A program made the translations under genes and the position numbers. A stretch of DNA of 64,000 nucleotides from the NCBI RefSeq assembly GCF_010906925.1, contig NZ_VTVE01000006.1:32159-96158 (forward strand), read 5' to 3'. How positions within the stretch are numbered: position 1 is the first letter of the stretch; each line of letters starts with the position of its first letter. Below, piece after piece: positions 18,143 through 26,032 of this stretch. The notes beneath the pieces are model-generated. The model was given only the letters and a program-made list of their open reading frames with translations, did no database searches and was not told where the DNA came from. The DNA comes from Pseudobutyrivibrio xylanivorans. GTDB taxonomy: Bacteria > Bacillota > Clostridia > Lachnospirales > Lachnospiraceae.

Positions 18143-18679
18143 ATGAAAAACAAATTTTTAGTATTAGCTCTTACTGCTGCAATGGCCCTTTCAATGGTTG
18201 CCTGCGGTAGCTCTAGCGACACAAAAGTAATTGAATCAAACGGTTCTGCACAGGCAGGTCAAAGCAGTTCTACAGCCTCAGCTGGATACGTATTTACGTA
18301 TAATGGAACAGCAATTCCTGTAGACGCAGATGTTGCTCCTATCTTAGATGCTCTTGGCGAACCAAAGGATGAATTCACATCACCAAGTTGTGCAGGTCAG
18401 GGTGATGGTCATTTATATACATATAATGACTTTGAAATCCAGACATACCCAGATGGTGACAAGGATTTAGTCCTCTATGTTCAGCTTAGAACAGATAATG
18501 TAGCCACAGCTGAAGGTATTGACCTTTCAAGCTCTAGAGATGACATTATCGCTGCATATGGTGAGCCAACATCAGAGGAAACAGGCTCTATGAAGTATGA
18601 AAAAGATGGTATGGGTCTCGTATTTATTTTCGATGGAGAAAGCCTTATTTCTATCGAATACGATAGCCCTAAGAACTAA
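18143..18679 (+). CDS. Lipoprotein, unknown
   Basis: A 178-aa protein with a lipoprotein signal ending SMVACGSSS (lipidated Cys21), a Ser/Gly-rich linker to about 50, then a mixed alpha/beta domain. The domain has two GEP-containing segments (LDALGEPKDEF; AAYGEPTSEE) and resembles an internally duplicated small module. AGGAGGT lies 6 bases before the ATG. The coupling to the transglutaminase-like gene suggests both act outside the membrane. The function is not recognised. Confidence 0.8.
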   Translation: MKNKFLVLALTAAMALSMVACGSSSDTKVIESNGSAQAGQSSSTASAGYVFTYNGTAIPVDADVAPILDALGEPKDEFTSPSCAGQGDGHLYTYNDFEIQTYPDGDKDLVLYVQLRTDNVATAEGIDLSSSRDDIIAAYGEPTSEETGSMKYEKDGMGLVFIFDGESLISIEYDSPKN

Positions 18680-18737
18680 GAATAATTGTCAGAAAATCAA
18701 AGGGATTTTCCAAAGCTTTGCAACTTTAGAAAATCCC

Positions 18738-18766
18738 TTGACTTATGGCTAATATTCCTATAGAAT
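18738..18766 (+). promoter_or_regulatory. Sigma-A promoter of tRNA-Gly copy 2
   Basis: TTGACT (18738-18743), a 17-base spacer and TAGAAT (18761-18766). From the -10 onward it is nearly the same as the leader of copy 1: the TGTTC-GCAA-GAACA hairpin, GTGAATATTT and one copy of TAGTTGGCTGAGATTTG. The -35 overlaps the 3' arm of a hairpin (AAGGGATTTTC ... GAAAATCCCTT, 18703-18739) that follows the lipoprotein gene. Confidence 0.75.
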
Positions 18767-18854
18767 AACCATTGTTCGCAAGAACAGTGAATATTTTTAG
18801 TTGGCTGAGATTTGCACCGTTTTTTCTTCGCAAGCTCGAAAAAGCCGGCACTAA

Positions 18855-18927
18855 GCGCGAGTGGCTCAGTTGGTGGAGCACCACCTTGCCAAGGTGGGGG
18901 TCGCGGGTTCGAGTCCCGTCTCGCGCT
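18855..18927 (+). tRNA. tRNA-Gly (anticodon GCC), copy 2
   Basis: It has the same 73-nt sequence as copy 1: acceptor GCGCGAG/CTCGCGC, anticodon GCC in loop TTGCCAA, T discriminator and no encoded CCA. The leader is shorter (about 88 bases from the -10) than that of copy 1. Confidence 0.97.
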
Positions 18928-18931
18928 CTTT

Positions 18932-18979
18932 TAATGCAAAAATGAGGTCATCCATGTGGATGGCCTCATTTTTGCATTA
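18932..18979 (+). terminator. Long terminator hairpin after tRNA-Gly copy 2
   Basis: A 22-bp nearly perfect stem (18932-18953 with 18958-18979; core GAGGTCATCC / GGATGGCCTC) with loop ATGT and T-rich within the 3' arm. Confidence 0.75.
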
Positions 18980-18996
18980 AAGAGCACTTTAATCGA

Positions 18997-19098
18997 GGCG
19001 GGACGAAAAGCATCATGGAAATCGACGGATCCGGCGAATTTCCGTGATGCCACGACGCAGCCGTGCATAGCACACTTTCAATGCTGCGTCTTCCCGTT
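18997..19098. ncRNA. Candidate three-helix structured element
   Basis: Three nested inverted repeats fit a compact three-way junction. P1 is GGCGGGA (18997-19003) with TCCCGTT (19092-19098). P2 is a 13-bp helix (19010-19022 with 19038-19050, one G-U). P3 is GACGCAGC (19054-19061) with GCTGCGTC (19083-19090). Linkers are 6, 3 and 1 bases. It lies between the tRNA-Gly terminator and repeat R2 in a GC-richer stretch. No promoter and no known RNA family are recognised. It could instead be a mobile-element end. The strand is unknown. Confidence 0.35.
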
Positions 19099-19155
19099 AG
19101 ATTTATCGAGCTTGCGATGAGAAATCGTGATGTTTCCTTATTCCGTCGAGCGCGT

Positions 19156-19259
19156 AGGCCCTTACGGGCCTCGAATGTTCGAGGTCTCGCCTGCCGGCTC
19201 GGTCGGTGCTTCTGCTTCGCAGAGGTGTCCACTGGACACCCGCACCCCGTCTCGCGCTC
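19156..19259. repeat. 104-bp GC-rich repeat, copy R2
   Basis: Second copy of the element at 12492-12595, differing at four positions. Two of these are C/T changes in hairpin loops (TGCTTCGCA; TCCACTGGA). It ends CCCGTCTCGCGCTC like the tRNA-Gly 3' end. It lies 228 bases after tRNA-Gly copy 2, against 52 bases for R1. From 19260 to 19415 nothing else is seen. Confidence 0.85.
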
Positions 19260-19415
19260 GACGTTAGGAAGTCTAGAAAGCTTGAGTATTCAAGGTTTCT
19301 GGGCTTTCTTTTTTTGCGAAAGGAACGATTTTGGGGTGACACCCAGGTGTTCCCTGAGGTGTCGAACACATAGCATCCAGTTTAGCTATCGTATGGAAGT
19401 TTTTTAACAGCCCCT

Positions 19416-20345
19416 TTATTGGCTCAGTTCAGAAAATAATACTAAATTTTCTTTTTCGATTTCAGATAAACTACTATCATCGAAATCTTCAGGGAATGTT
19501 GTAGGTACATACCAAATTTGTCCTAAAAAGTAGTTTTCAATGTTTTCATCTTTAAAAATATAACCATGTCTTGCATAGATTTCATTTTTTCCAAGATTTA
19601 GAATCAGTTTAGGTTCGTTTTCTAAATCAGATTTTGTATATTTAATTGTGTCAGAATGGAAAAGATAAGTGTATATATTAGCTATATCTCGAACTTCGCG
19701 TGTATTTTCCCAATAATTTACAACTTCATTCCAAAAATTACAGTTATCTATATATTTGCTTCGCTTGTATGTTTCGTCTATAATTTGATCTTCAGACCAT
19801 GAGGAATCGTATTTATCAAGTGATGAATACTGCACCAATCTAGGATCAATTATTCGAAAAGTATATTCACCTTGTATTCCGTATCCAATGGAATTGTTTT
19901 CAGCTGTGATATGGTCTTCTACTTTGATATCAATCTGGTTATCTAAAAATTCAAATACCAATGTGCCCTTTCCGCCCCAGCCATCTTCTGTGTATGAATA
20001 TTTAGCCGTATCATTCTCTATATAAGTATCAAAATCTATTTCTGATTCATGGCCATTGGGTGCATGGAATATGTTTCCAGTAAGGTGATTCTTATTATCT
20101 ATTGAAACAGATAAAGAAGCATTATCTTTACTATCATCAGTATATATACCAGAATAGTTATTATAGTTTTCAGTATTAGATTCAGGAAAGGAAGAATCAT
20201 TAGTAGTTTCACCGTTTGGGTTTTCTTGTATTTCTAAAGAGTAGGTGTTTCCAATTGATTGATTAGAATCAGCATTTTTTGCATGGTTGCATGCTGAAAT
20301 TAACAATGCAGTAGAAATAGTTAATATAATAATCTTTTTTTTCAT
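19416..20345 (-). CDS. Lipoprotein with YARHG domain
   Basis: A 309-aa lipoprotein with signal MKKKIIILTISTALLISAC (lipid on Cys19). A Ser/Asn/Glu-rich linker runs to about 70, then a beta-rich domain of about 100 residues. The C-terminal YARHG domain shows NEIYARHGYIF, then YFLGQIWY. YARHG is an extracellular domain of unknown role found on surface proteins of Firmicutes. The gene appears monocistronic. The stretch 20346-20572 upstream has only A/T-rich sequence and a tRNA-like scrap. Confidence 0.82.
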   Translation of the reverse strand: MKKKIIILTISTALLISACNHAKNADSNQSIGNTYSLEIQENPNGETTNDSSFPESNTENYNNYSGIYTDDSKDNASLSVSIDNKNHLTGNIFHAPNGHESEIDFDTYIENDTAKYSYTEDGWGGKGTLVFEFLDNQIDIKVEDHITAENNSIGYGIQGEYTFRIIDPRLVQYSSLDKYDSSWSEDQIIDETYKRSKYIDNCNFWNEVVNYWENTREVRDIANIYTYLFHSDTIKYTKSDLENEPKLILNLGKNEIYARHGYIFKDENIENYFLGQIWYVPTTFPEDFDDSSLSEIEKENLVLFSELSQ

Positions 20346-20553
20346 TAATTATGTCCTCCGGTGATGTAATAATAACACTACAATCAATATATTAGCATTT
20401 AATCTAAATTATAGTCAATTTGGTCTATTCTGTGGATTTTCCTCATCTGTAGTAATTTGCGATATTATATATTTAGGTGACCCCTCAGGTGTTCCCTAAG
20501 CAAATAGCGGTGCTAAAATCCCCTTTCTATCAGTATTTTAGGATAAGGAATGC

Positions 20554-20572
20554 GATTCGAGTCCCGTCTCGC
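20554..20572 (+). repeat. tRNA-Gly 3'-end remnant
   Basis: TTCGAGTCCCGTCTCGC (20556-20572) is identical to the T-loop and acceptor part of the tRNA-Gly copies, and it continues as CTACTGGCTCG, close to CTGCCGGCTCG of the 104-bp repeat. It therefore joins tRNA and repeat sequence. It abuts the stop codon of the acyltransferase gene. Confidence 0.7.
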
Positions 20573-21703
20573 CTACTGGCTCGTATTCTTAACCTTTTTC
20601 TTACTAATTCCAAGAACTGCCCATCTGAAGAATGGAATCCTACTGATAATGGCATAAAGTCCATATCCAAATAAGAATCCTGCTACTAAACTAAGTAGGT
20701 AGCAAAGAGGCGCCGGAAGGAGTGCATTCTTTGCGAAAACAAGTGCAACTGTGGATATTCCAAGATAATGGAATACATATAACCCAAAGCTATGACTACT
20801 CATCCACTTTGTGAAATCATTACTGAAGTCTCCGAATCTTGCCATACCGGAAAGCATTGCCAGGGAACCAAAGTATGCGCATGCCACGTATAGGGGACCT
20901 CTATTAACCGGCTTATCGGCATAATTTGTTCCACCAAGGATAACAAAATTAACTACCGCAAATGTAATGCAGAGTGCTACTCCGATTACTATAAATACTA
21001 CTGCGTATTTCTTTACTTTATCCATTACTTCTTCATTAGAAAATACATAATAACCCATAATGAAGAATACAAAATAGAAAGCGAATCTATAGACTTGAAC
21101 GATTGGTGTATTAAGTATCTGTGCAGCTCCCCAGATTGGGAAGAAGAAAAGAACCATCAGCCATATCTGTGTCTTTGAACAGACCTCGATAAGCTTTCCT
21201 TTTTCTATCTTTCTCAAAAGTACAAGCACCACACTATATATCCAAAGTAGATGAACAAACCAGAGTACTCCACTTCCTGACGCAACCATAATCAGATAGA
21301 TAACAAACTTTGGAACTCCTATGGCTGCAAGCTCTTTTGCTCCATCTGCCAGATGCATACTTACATATCCCTGAATGAACTGGAATACGAATAGTCCTAT
21401 TGTAGAAGGAACAAGGAGCTTAGTAGTTCTACTTTTTATGAATTCCTTGTTTGTATGCTTCTCCAGATACAGTCTTGAACTTATACCAGCCACAATGAAG
21501 AGCACCGGCATAAACCATGGATATACCAGATACTGGAAGATATCGTAAGGCTGAGTTGATAATTTTGTAATCTGACCAACTCCCCCTAACACACCCTCAG
21601 CATTGTACATATATAATACATGGTATAAAACAACAATCACAACCGTAATCCAGCGGATATTATCCAAATAATCCTTTCTAACTGTTTTTTTATCGTTATT
21701 CAT
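20573..21703 (-). CDS. Acyltransferase family 3 membrane protein
   Basis: A 376-aa polytopic membrane protein with about ten hydrophobic segments. It starts with the hallmark RKDYLDNIRWITVVIVVLYH, where the conserved His lies in the first membrane helix. The family (OafA/AT3) transfers acetyl or other acyl groups to surface sugars or peptidoglycan. The acceptor is unknown and no glycan genes lie nearby. The last codons (TSQ-stop) run into the tRNA-like remnant, so the C-terminal end may have been altered by the rearrangement there. Confidence 0.87.
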   Translation of the reverse strand: MNNDKKTVRKDYLDNIRWITVVIVVLYHVLYMYNAEGVLGGVGQITKLSTQPYDIFQYLVYPWFMPVLFIVAGISSRLYLEKHTNKEFIKSRTTKLLVPSTIGLFVFQFIQGYVSMHLADGAKELAAIGVPKFVIYLIMVASGSGVLWFVHLLWIYSVVLVLLRKIEKGKLIEVCSKTQIWLMVLFFFPIWGAAQILNTPIVQVYRFAFYFVFFIMGYYVFSNEEVMDKVKKYAVVFIVIGVALCITFAVVNFVILGGTNYADKPVNRGPLYVACAYFGSLAMLSGMARFGDFSNDFTKWMSSHSFGLYVFHYLGISTVALVFAKNALLPAPLCYLLSLVAGFLFGYGLYAIISRIPFFRWAVLGISKKKVKNTSQ

Positions 21704-21957
21704 ATATTTCCACCTTGTAATAAAAATATAACATTCGCAACTATTGTTAACATTATTATATCTACCTTGCTTTCAGTAATCCACCAACCAAACCATACAT
21801 TTTGTACAATTCTTGTTACATTTAGTTGCAAAGAAAAACAATTCTTAAGACAAAAATAGGTTGCTTAGGAGAATCTTAGGATTCAATTTTCAACAATTCC
21901 ACATAAATATCAGTTATACTAAAGACAATTAAATTATAAATTTAAGGGAGGTTTTTT

Positions 21958-22512
21958 ATGAATAACGAAAGTACTGGGGTTAATAAGAAAATCGGGGTTG
22001 GTCTATTTTTGCAGGTACTGCTTTTAGTAGTTGCACTAGTTTTAACAATCGTAGCCATTGTTAAATCAAGAGATGTAAACAGGTTGATTATTTATATTGG
22101 TCAAGCTGTAACCTGCGCACTATTTATTTTCTATTTCGTCTGTCATCTGAAGAAGAGCACCACCAAGCACTTCAAGTGGACTATCTATTCCTACGCTGTA
22201 TTAGAGGCTTTGAGAGCTTCTCTTTTACATACTGAAAATGTTCCAGCTGTTGCAGGATATTTGGCAAGATTTATCCTTATAGCTGCGACCTGTACCTGCA
22301 TTCTTTTTGCTGACCGATGCGATGAGCCAAGCAGCATAAAAATGGCCTATGGAATTCTCGCATCAGAGATTATCGTATATGCGATATTCTTAATTGCATT
22401 TCCTGGTGTTCTATACGGTAATTTCAATAGATTTTTACCATTTGTAGGAGTCCTTATTGCAGGTTCACTGATTCTATTTCAAAAAGCTAGAATCAAGCAG
22501 ATGAACTCTTAG
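21958..22512 (+). CDS. Five-helix membrane protein, unknown
   Basis: A 184-aa protein with about five hydrophobic segments: 15-35, 45-65, a pair around 95-120, 130-150 and 155-175. It has short polar loops and no recognised motif. GGGAGG precedes the ATG by 7 bases and a terminator follows directly, so it is likely a real monocistronic gene. It is divergent from the acyltransferase gene across 254 bases with no clear regulatory element. Confidence 0.7.
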   Translation: MNNESTGVNKKIGVGLFLQVLLLVVALVLTIVAIVKSRDVNRLIIYIGQAVTCALFIFYFVCHLKKSTTKHFKWTIYSYAVLEALRASLLHTENVPAVAGYLARFILIAATCTCILFADRCDEPSSIKMAYGILASEIIVYAIFLIAFPGVLYGNFNRFLPFVGVLIAGSLILFQKARIKQMNS

Positions 22513-22540
22513 AATTACAACAAAATCATATACACAAAAA

Positions 22541-22568
22541 TCCAAGGTCATATAGACCTTGGATTTTT
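22541..22568. terminator. Bidirectional terminator
   Basis: TCCAAGGTC pairs with GACCTTGGA over a 5-base loop, with A and T runs on either side. It serves the membrane protein on plus and the lipoprotein on minus. Confidence 0.8.
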
Positions 22569-22583
22569 ATGTATATTATCGCT

Positions 22584-23135
22584 TTAACTATTGTGCAATC
22601 CCCAAAAACTAATAATTTTCAACTGGCAATTGGTATCATCCACATATACATCTGCGAACCAGATATTTCCATTATCCAGCATAGCACCTTGGTAATTAGC
22701 CCATAAATCTTCCAAAGACCACTCCTCTAGAGAATCATAGTAGCTCTGGTCAAATCCTACATTTGTAGCATAGTCAATAAAATCCTCCTTGTTCTCACAA
22801 AGAGTCCCATCTTCTTTTGAACCAATGGGATAAGCAATCATATCTCCGATAGTGTCCCAGTCCTCGTCAAGAGCTGCATCCTTTATTTCTTTGGCATATT
22901 CTTCTACGGCTTCTGAGCCCTTGCTAGTGAACACTTCATAGTCAACTTCTTCAGGCTGATTATCCTCAGACTCAACCTCTTCATTTAGGTTTTCTATTAG
23001 CGCACCTTCATCAACTGTCTCCTCTACAGCTACAGGAGCTGTCTCTTCAACAGTATCGCCCTTCTGATTCCCGCAAGCTATAAATGCCATGGATACAGAA
23101 CCTATTAAACACATAGTAATAAATCTATTTTTCAT
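22584..23135 (-). CDS. Lipoprotein, unknown
   Basis: A 183-aa protein with lipoprotein signal ending AFIACGNQ (lipid on Cys21), an acidic Glu/Val-rich linker to about 65, and a globular domain of about 115 residues with KEDFIDYATNVGF and ADVYVDDTNCQLKII. This resembles NTF2-like or DUF4878-type small domains, but I cannot assign it. It is monocistronic. Confidence 0.75.
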   Translation of the reverse strand: MKNRFITMCLIGSVSMAFIACGNQKGDTVEETAPVAVEETVDEGALIENLNEEVESEDNQPEEVDYEVFTSKGSEAVEEYAKEIKDAALDEDWDTIGDMIAYPIGSKEDGTLCENKEDFIDYATNVGFDQSYYDSLEEWSLEDLWANYQGAMLDNGNIWFADVYVDDTNCQLKIISFWGLHNS

Positions 23136-23218
23136 AACTCATTGCCTCCTTTCTTTGTATCCAAACACTCTAACATATTTTGGAAATTATTTCAAAATTG
23201 TTACATTTTAAAAACCAA

Positions 23219-23263
23219 TAAAAATAGCCACCGTAAGCAGATTACACATCCACTTATGGGGGC
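23219..23263 (-). terminator. Terminator after chemotaxis receptor gene
   Basis: Minus-strand GCCCCCATAAG pairs with CTTACGGTGGC (two non-Watson-Crick positions), followed by TATTTTTATT. Confidence 0.55.
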
Positions 23264-23290
23264 CAATTTATCAATTATATAATTCAATTA

Positions 23291-25162
23291 CTAAGCTAAA
23301 TTTAAGCCTTTATCTTTATTTACCTCGACAGAAGCATCTACAGATACTTCTGTTGAAGCACTACGTACGCTTGTCTTTACTGTATTGTCTACTGACAAAG
23401 CTTCGCTATTAGCACCAGCCCTAGCAGGTCTTGTAGGAGACTCAACAGCCTTTACAGCGTTAGTTTTTGTTGCAGCTTCTCGAGCTTCCCTAGCTTCTTG
23501 TATTTCTCTTGCAGCTTTAACTGCTCTTGGTTCTTTTCGCTCTCTTGTGGTTTCAACCTGAAACTCTTTTGACTCTCTAATTTCTCTAGCAGCCTGCACT
23601 GCTCTAGGCTCTTTTTTTATCTTCTCTTCACTGGCAGCCTGTTCCTGGCTACTAGCTTTTTTATCCTTGTTATATTTATCAAGAGCCGCTGCTGTATTTT
23701 GTACACTAACAAGCAATTCTCTTGCTTCATTAGATAGATTCTTATTGTCATTAGAAAGCTCTGCCGCCTGTGTAGCTGCTGCAGTAACCTCTTCTGTTAT
23801 AGCAGAAAGCTGTGAAATATTTTCAACAATCTTGTTGTTAGAAACAGCAAGATTCTCAATCATCTTTTCAACGCCCTCTATATTAGCTGTAAGATTGTTT
23901 ACATCCTCATTCAAATGAATGAAGCTTGCAGCCGAACGTTCAATCAACTCACCCTGTAATTCAGATGCAGCGCATGCCTGAAGTACAGCTGACTCAGCCT
24001 GCTGAGCATTATTGCCAAACTCATCAATCATACGAGTAATATCTTCAGTAGCATTTTTTGTCTTCTCAGCAAGATCTCGAATTTCGTTGGCAACAACTGC
24101 AAATCCCTTACCATATTCGCCTGCACGAGCAGCCTCAATAGAAGCGTTAAGGGCAAGCAAATTAGTTCTGGTGCTGATATCCAAAATAACCTCAGTGATA
24201 GACTTCATCTCATCGCCCTTTTTAACAAGCACTGTCATAGCATCACCAAGATTGCTATTGATCTGACCGATAGTCTCAGATTTCTCCTTGAGCTCTTTCA
24301 TCATCTCATAGTTCTCGTTGTTGATGTTGCTAGCCTCGCTTGCCACAGCAACCATCTCCTCAGAACGGGCAACAGTCTCTTCGATAAGGTCCTGAATATT
24401 CTGAGTCATAATTGTCTGTTCCTGAATGTGCTCAGCATTTGAAAGGGTACTGTTTGAAATATCATCCATAGCACCGCTAACAGTAGCAGTTGTAACATCA
24501 AGCTTGTTCATATTATCCATTGCCTGGCTAACACCTTCATTAACCCTTGATGCCACATCTATCACTTCAGACATCATATCTGATTGTTTCTTTGCCTGAT
24601 ATTGCATGAGACCAACAACATCTCTTTCAAAGGTCTCAAACATATTCTCTATACAAACGCAAAGGACAACAGCTGCAAAAGAACAACCTATTGCTGCAGC
24701 ATTATCTATTGCCTCATCGGAAGTGTACATTGCTGGCTCCATAAAATGCATAGCATAGGTTCCAAGCTCTACCAATGCCAATACAAGTGCAGAAATTCTA
24801 ATAAATTTCTTATCATAATATAGGATAAATGGAACCATTGGCACCACCATGGCAAATCGCACATAATAGCTTATAAAACCATAAGTACTGAGGAGACCAA
24901 TCGCAGCCAAAAATGCAAGTGATACCCACCTAATAGCCACTGAATCCTGTTTCTTCACATAAATAATAGAGAGTGTTAAAAGAGTAGCCACCTCTAAACC
25001 GCATATTGTAAGCAAATAGCCTAGAGATCTAAATTCTCTTAAATAAGCTATAACTACAACTGTTGTAAGCAAGGTAAAATATACCGCAAATGTAAGAATC
25101 ATTAGACGATTGATTCGCTTTACCTGCTCACTTCTTTCCGCATAATGAAATTTTTCTCCCAT
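23291..25162 (-). CDS. Methyl-accepting chemotaxis protein with six-helix N-terminus
   Basis: Chemoreceptor of 623 aa. About six membrane helices occupy the first 175 residues with no large outside domain, so it may sense membrane or cytoplasmic cues. The signalling hairpin tip reads [20 protein letters not shown], flanked by long coiled coils. The tail from about 500 is unusual: Arg/Glu/Ala-rich with two copies of KEPRAV-x-AAREI. There is no CheB/CheR pentapeptide. The ATG at 25162 is preferred over 25177 because GGAGGG lies 7 bases before it. Confidence 0.9.
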   Translation of the reverse strand: MGEKFHYAERSEQVKRINRLMILTFAVYFTLLTTVVVIAYLREFRSLGYLLTICGLEVATLLTLSIIYVKKQDSVAIRWVSLAFLAAIGLLSTYGFISYYVRFAMVVPMVPFILYYDKKFIRISALVLALVELGTYAMHFMEPAMYTSDEAIDNAAAIGCSFAAVVLCVCIENMFETFERDVVGLMQYQAKKQSDMMSEVIDVASRVNEGVSQAMDNMNKLDVTTATVSGAMDDISNSTLSNAEHIQEQTIMTQNIQDLIEETVARSEEMVAVASEASNINNENYEMMKELKEKSETIGQINSNLGDAMTVLVKKGDEMKSITEVILDISTRTNLLALNASIEAARAGEYGKGFAVVANEIRDLAEKTKNATEDITRMIDEFGNNAQQAESAVLQACAASELQGELIERSAASFIHLNEDVNNLTANIEGVEKMIENLAVSNNKIVENISQLSAITEEVTAAATQAAELSNDNKNLSNEARELLVSVQNTAAALDKYNKDKKASSQEQAASEEKIKKEPRAVQAAREIRESKEFQVETTRERKEPRAVKAAREIQEAREAREAATKTNAVKAVESPTRPARAGANSEALSVDNTVKTSVRSASTEVSVDASVEVNKDKGLNLA

Positions 25163-25300
25163 TATTATTCCCTCCATAAACGTTGTCCAACACGTTATTT
25201 ATCGGTAATTATAGCAAATATTATAGACCCTTTGCTAAAAATGACAAAAATTATACAACTTGTCCAATCGGACACAGTTTTTTCACTATATAACTACCAA

Positions 25301-25324
25301 AAATAGAGTTTTACTTTACAAAAC
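25301..25324 (+). repeat. Short palindromic motif, copy A
   Basis: AAATAGAGTTTTACTTTACA with AAAC following. It is related to 33436-33460 and to 50062-50084 (opposite strand), which share AAATAGAGTTTTGC-n-TTGCAAAA. This copy has A in place of G in both arms and abuts a terminator. Confidence 0.5.
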
Positions 25325-25357
25325 AAAAAAGGCTCCAGTAGAATAATCTACTGAAGC
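25325..25357 (-). terminator. Terminator after 120-aa gene
   Basis: Minus-strand GCTTCAGTAG pairs with CTACTGGAGC over a six-base loop, then TTTTTTG. Confidence 0.8.
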
Positions 25358-25374
25358 AATAAGTGAAATAAAAA

Positions 25375-25737
25375 TTATGAATATAGCTTCTTTACGTTGC
25401 TCTCGATAATATTAGTCGCCTTGATTGTGAACTCTCCATTTAAGAAGTTCTCAAGCTGACCATAAGTATTGATAGCCTTGCCATTGACAAGAATAATGAA
25501 TGGCTTCTGTCCATCTGCATTAAGTGTCATTCTGTAATCAACTCTATCAAGAGCGTACTCAATACTCATCTCATATGAATCAAAATATGCTCGACTATTA
25601 CCAAGAGTATGGTCTGATGTAATCCAATACTCCTCAACCAAATTAACCTTTGGGTCGATCATGCTCATCTTAACGAACTTATCGCCGCTGTCGGCACGTA
25701 ATAATTTGTATTCTTTATTAAGTGTTGTAAGTTCCAT
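25375..25737 (-). CDS. Hypothetical protein, 120 aa
   Basis: A soluble, mixed-charge protein beginning MELTTLNKEYKLLRAD, with alternating strands and helices and no recognised motif. GAGGTG lies before the ATG and a strong terminator follows, which supports a real gene. It lies between two divergent chemoreceptor genes but shows no chemotaxis motif. Confidence 0.7.
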   Translation of the reverse strand: MELTTLNKEYKLLRADSGDKFVKMSMIDPKVNLVEEYWITSDHTLGNSRAYFDSYEMSIEYALDRVDYRMTLNADGQKPFIILVNGKAINTYGQLENFLNGEFTIKATNIIESNVKKLYS

Positions 25738-25946
25738 ATTTCACCTCTCGAAACTGTGCAAAACCAATAATATCCACAAAACAATAGCACTTTATCACGA
25801 TTTTCGTTATATGTCAACACTATTTTTCAATAGAATTTGCCATTATAACGCACTTCTTGCCAAAAATGTTCCAATATAAACTTCAATAATTTGAACTATC
25901 TATTAATACACAGTAATAGAATCATTTTTTTATCAATCTATTCATT

Positions 25947-25976
25947 TTGTCAGATTTTTATTGTAAAATATATACA
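25947..25976 (+). promoter_or_regulatory. Possible promoter of second chemoreceptor
   Basis: TTGTCA, an 18-base spacer and TATACA, about 57 bases before the ATG. Of 25738-25946 nothing else is recognised. Confidence 0.35.
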
Positions 25977-26032
25977 CATCAATTGAATGCTTTTGATTTT
26001 TTATAACAATAGGGGTAAGGAGAGGGGCACAA

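Noticed and set aside
19063..19407. ORFs across repeat R2 (114 aa plus; 88 aa minus)
   Set aside because: They owe their length to the GC-rich hairpin repeat; R1 gives the same scrap reading (STGHPHPVSRS) but in different flanks.
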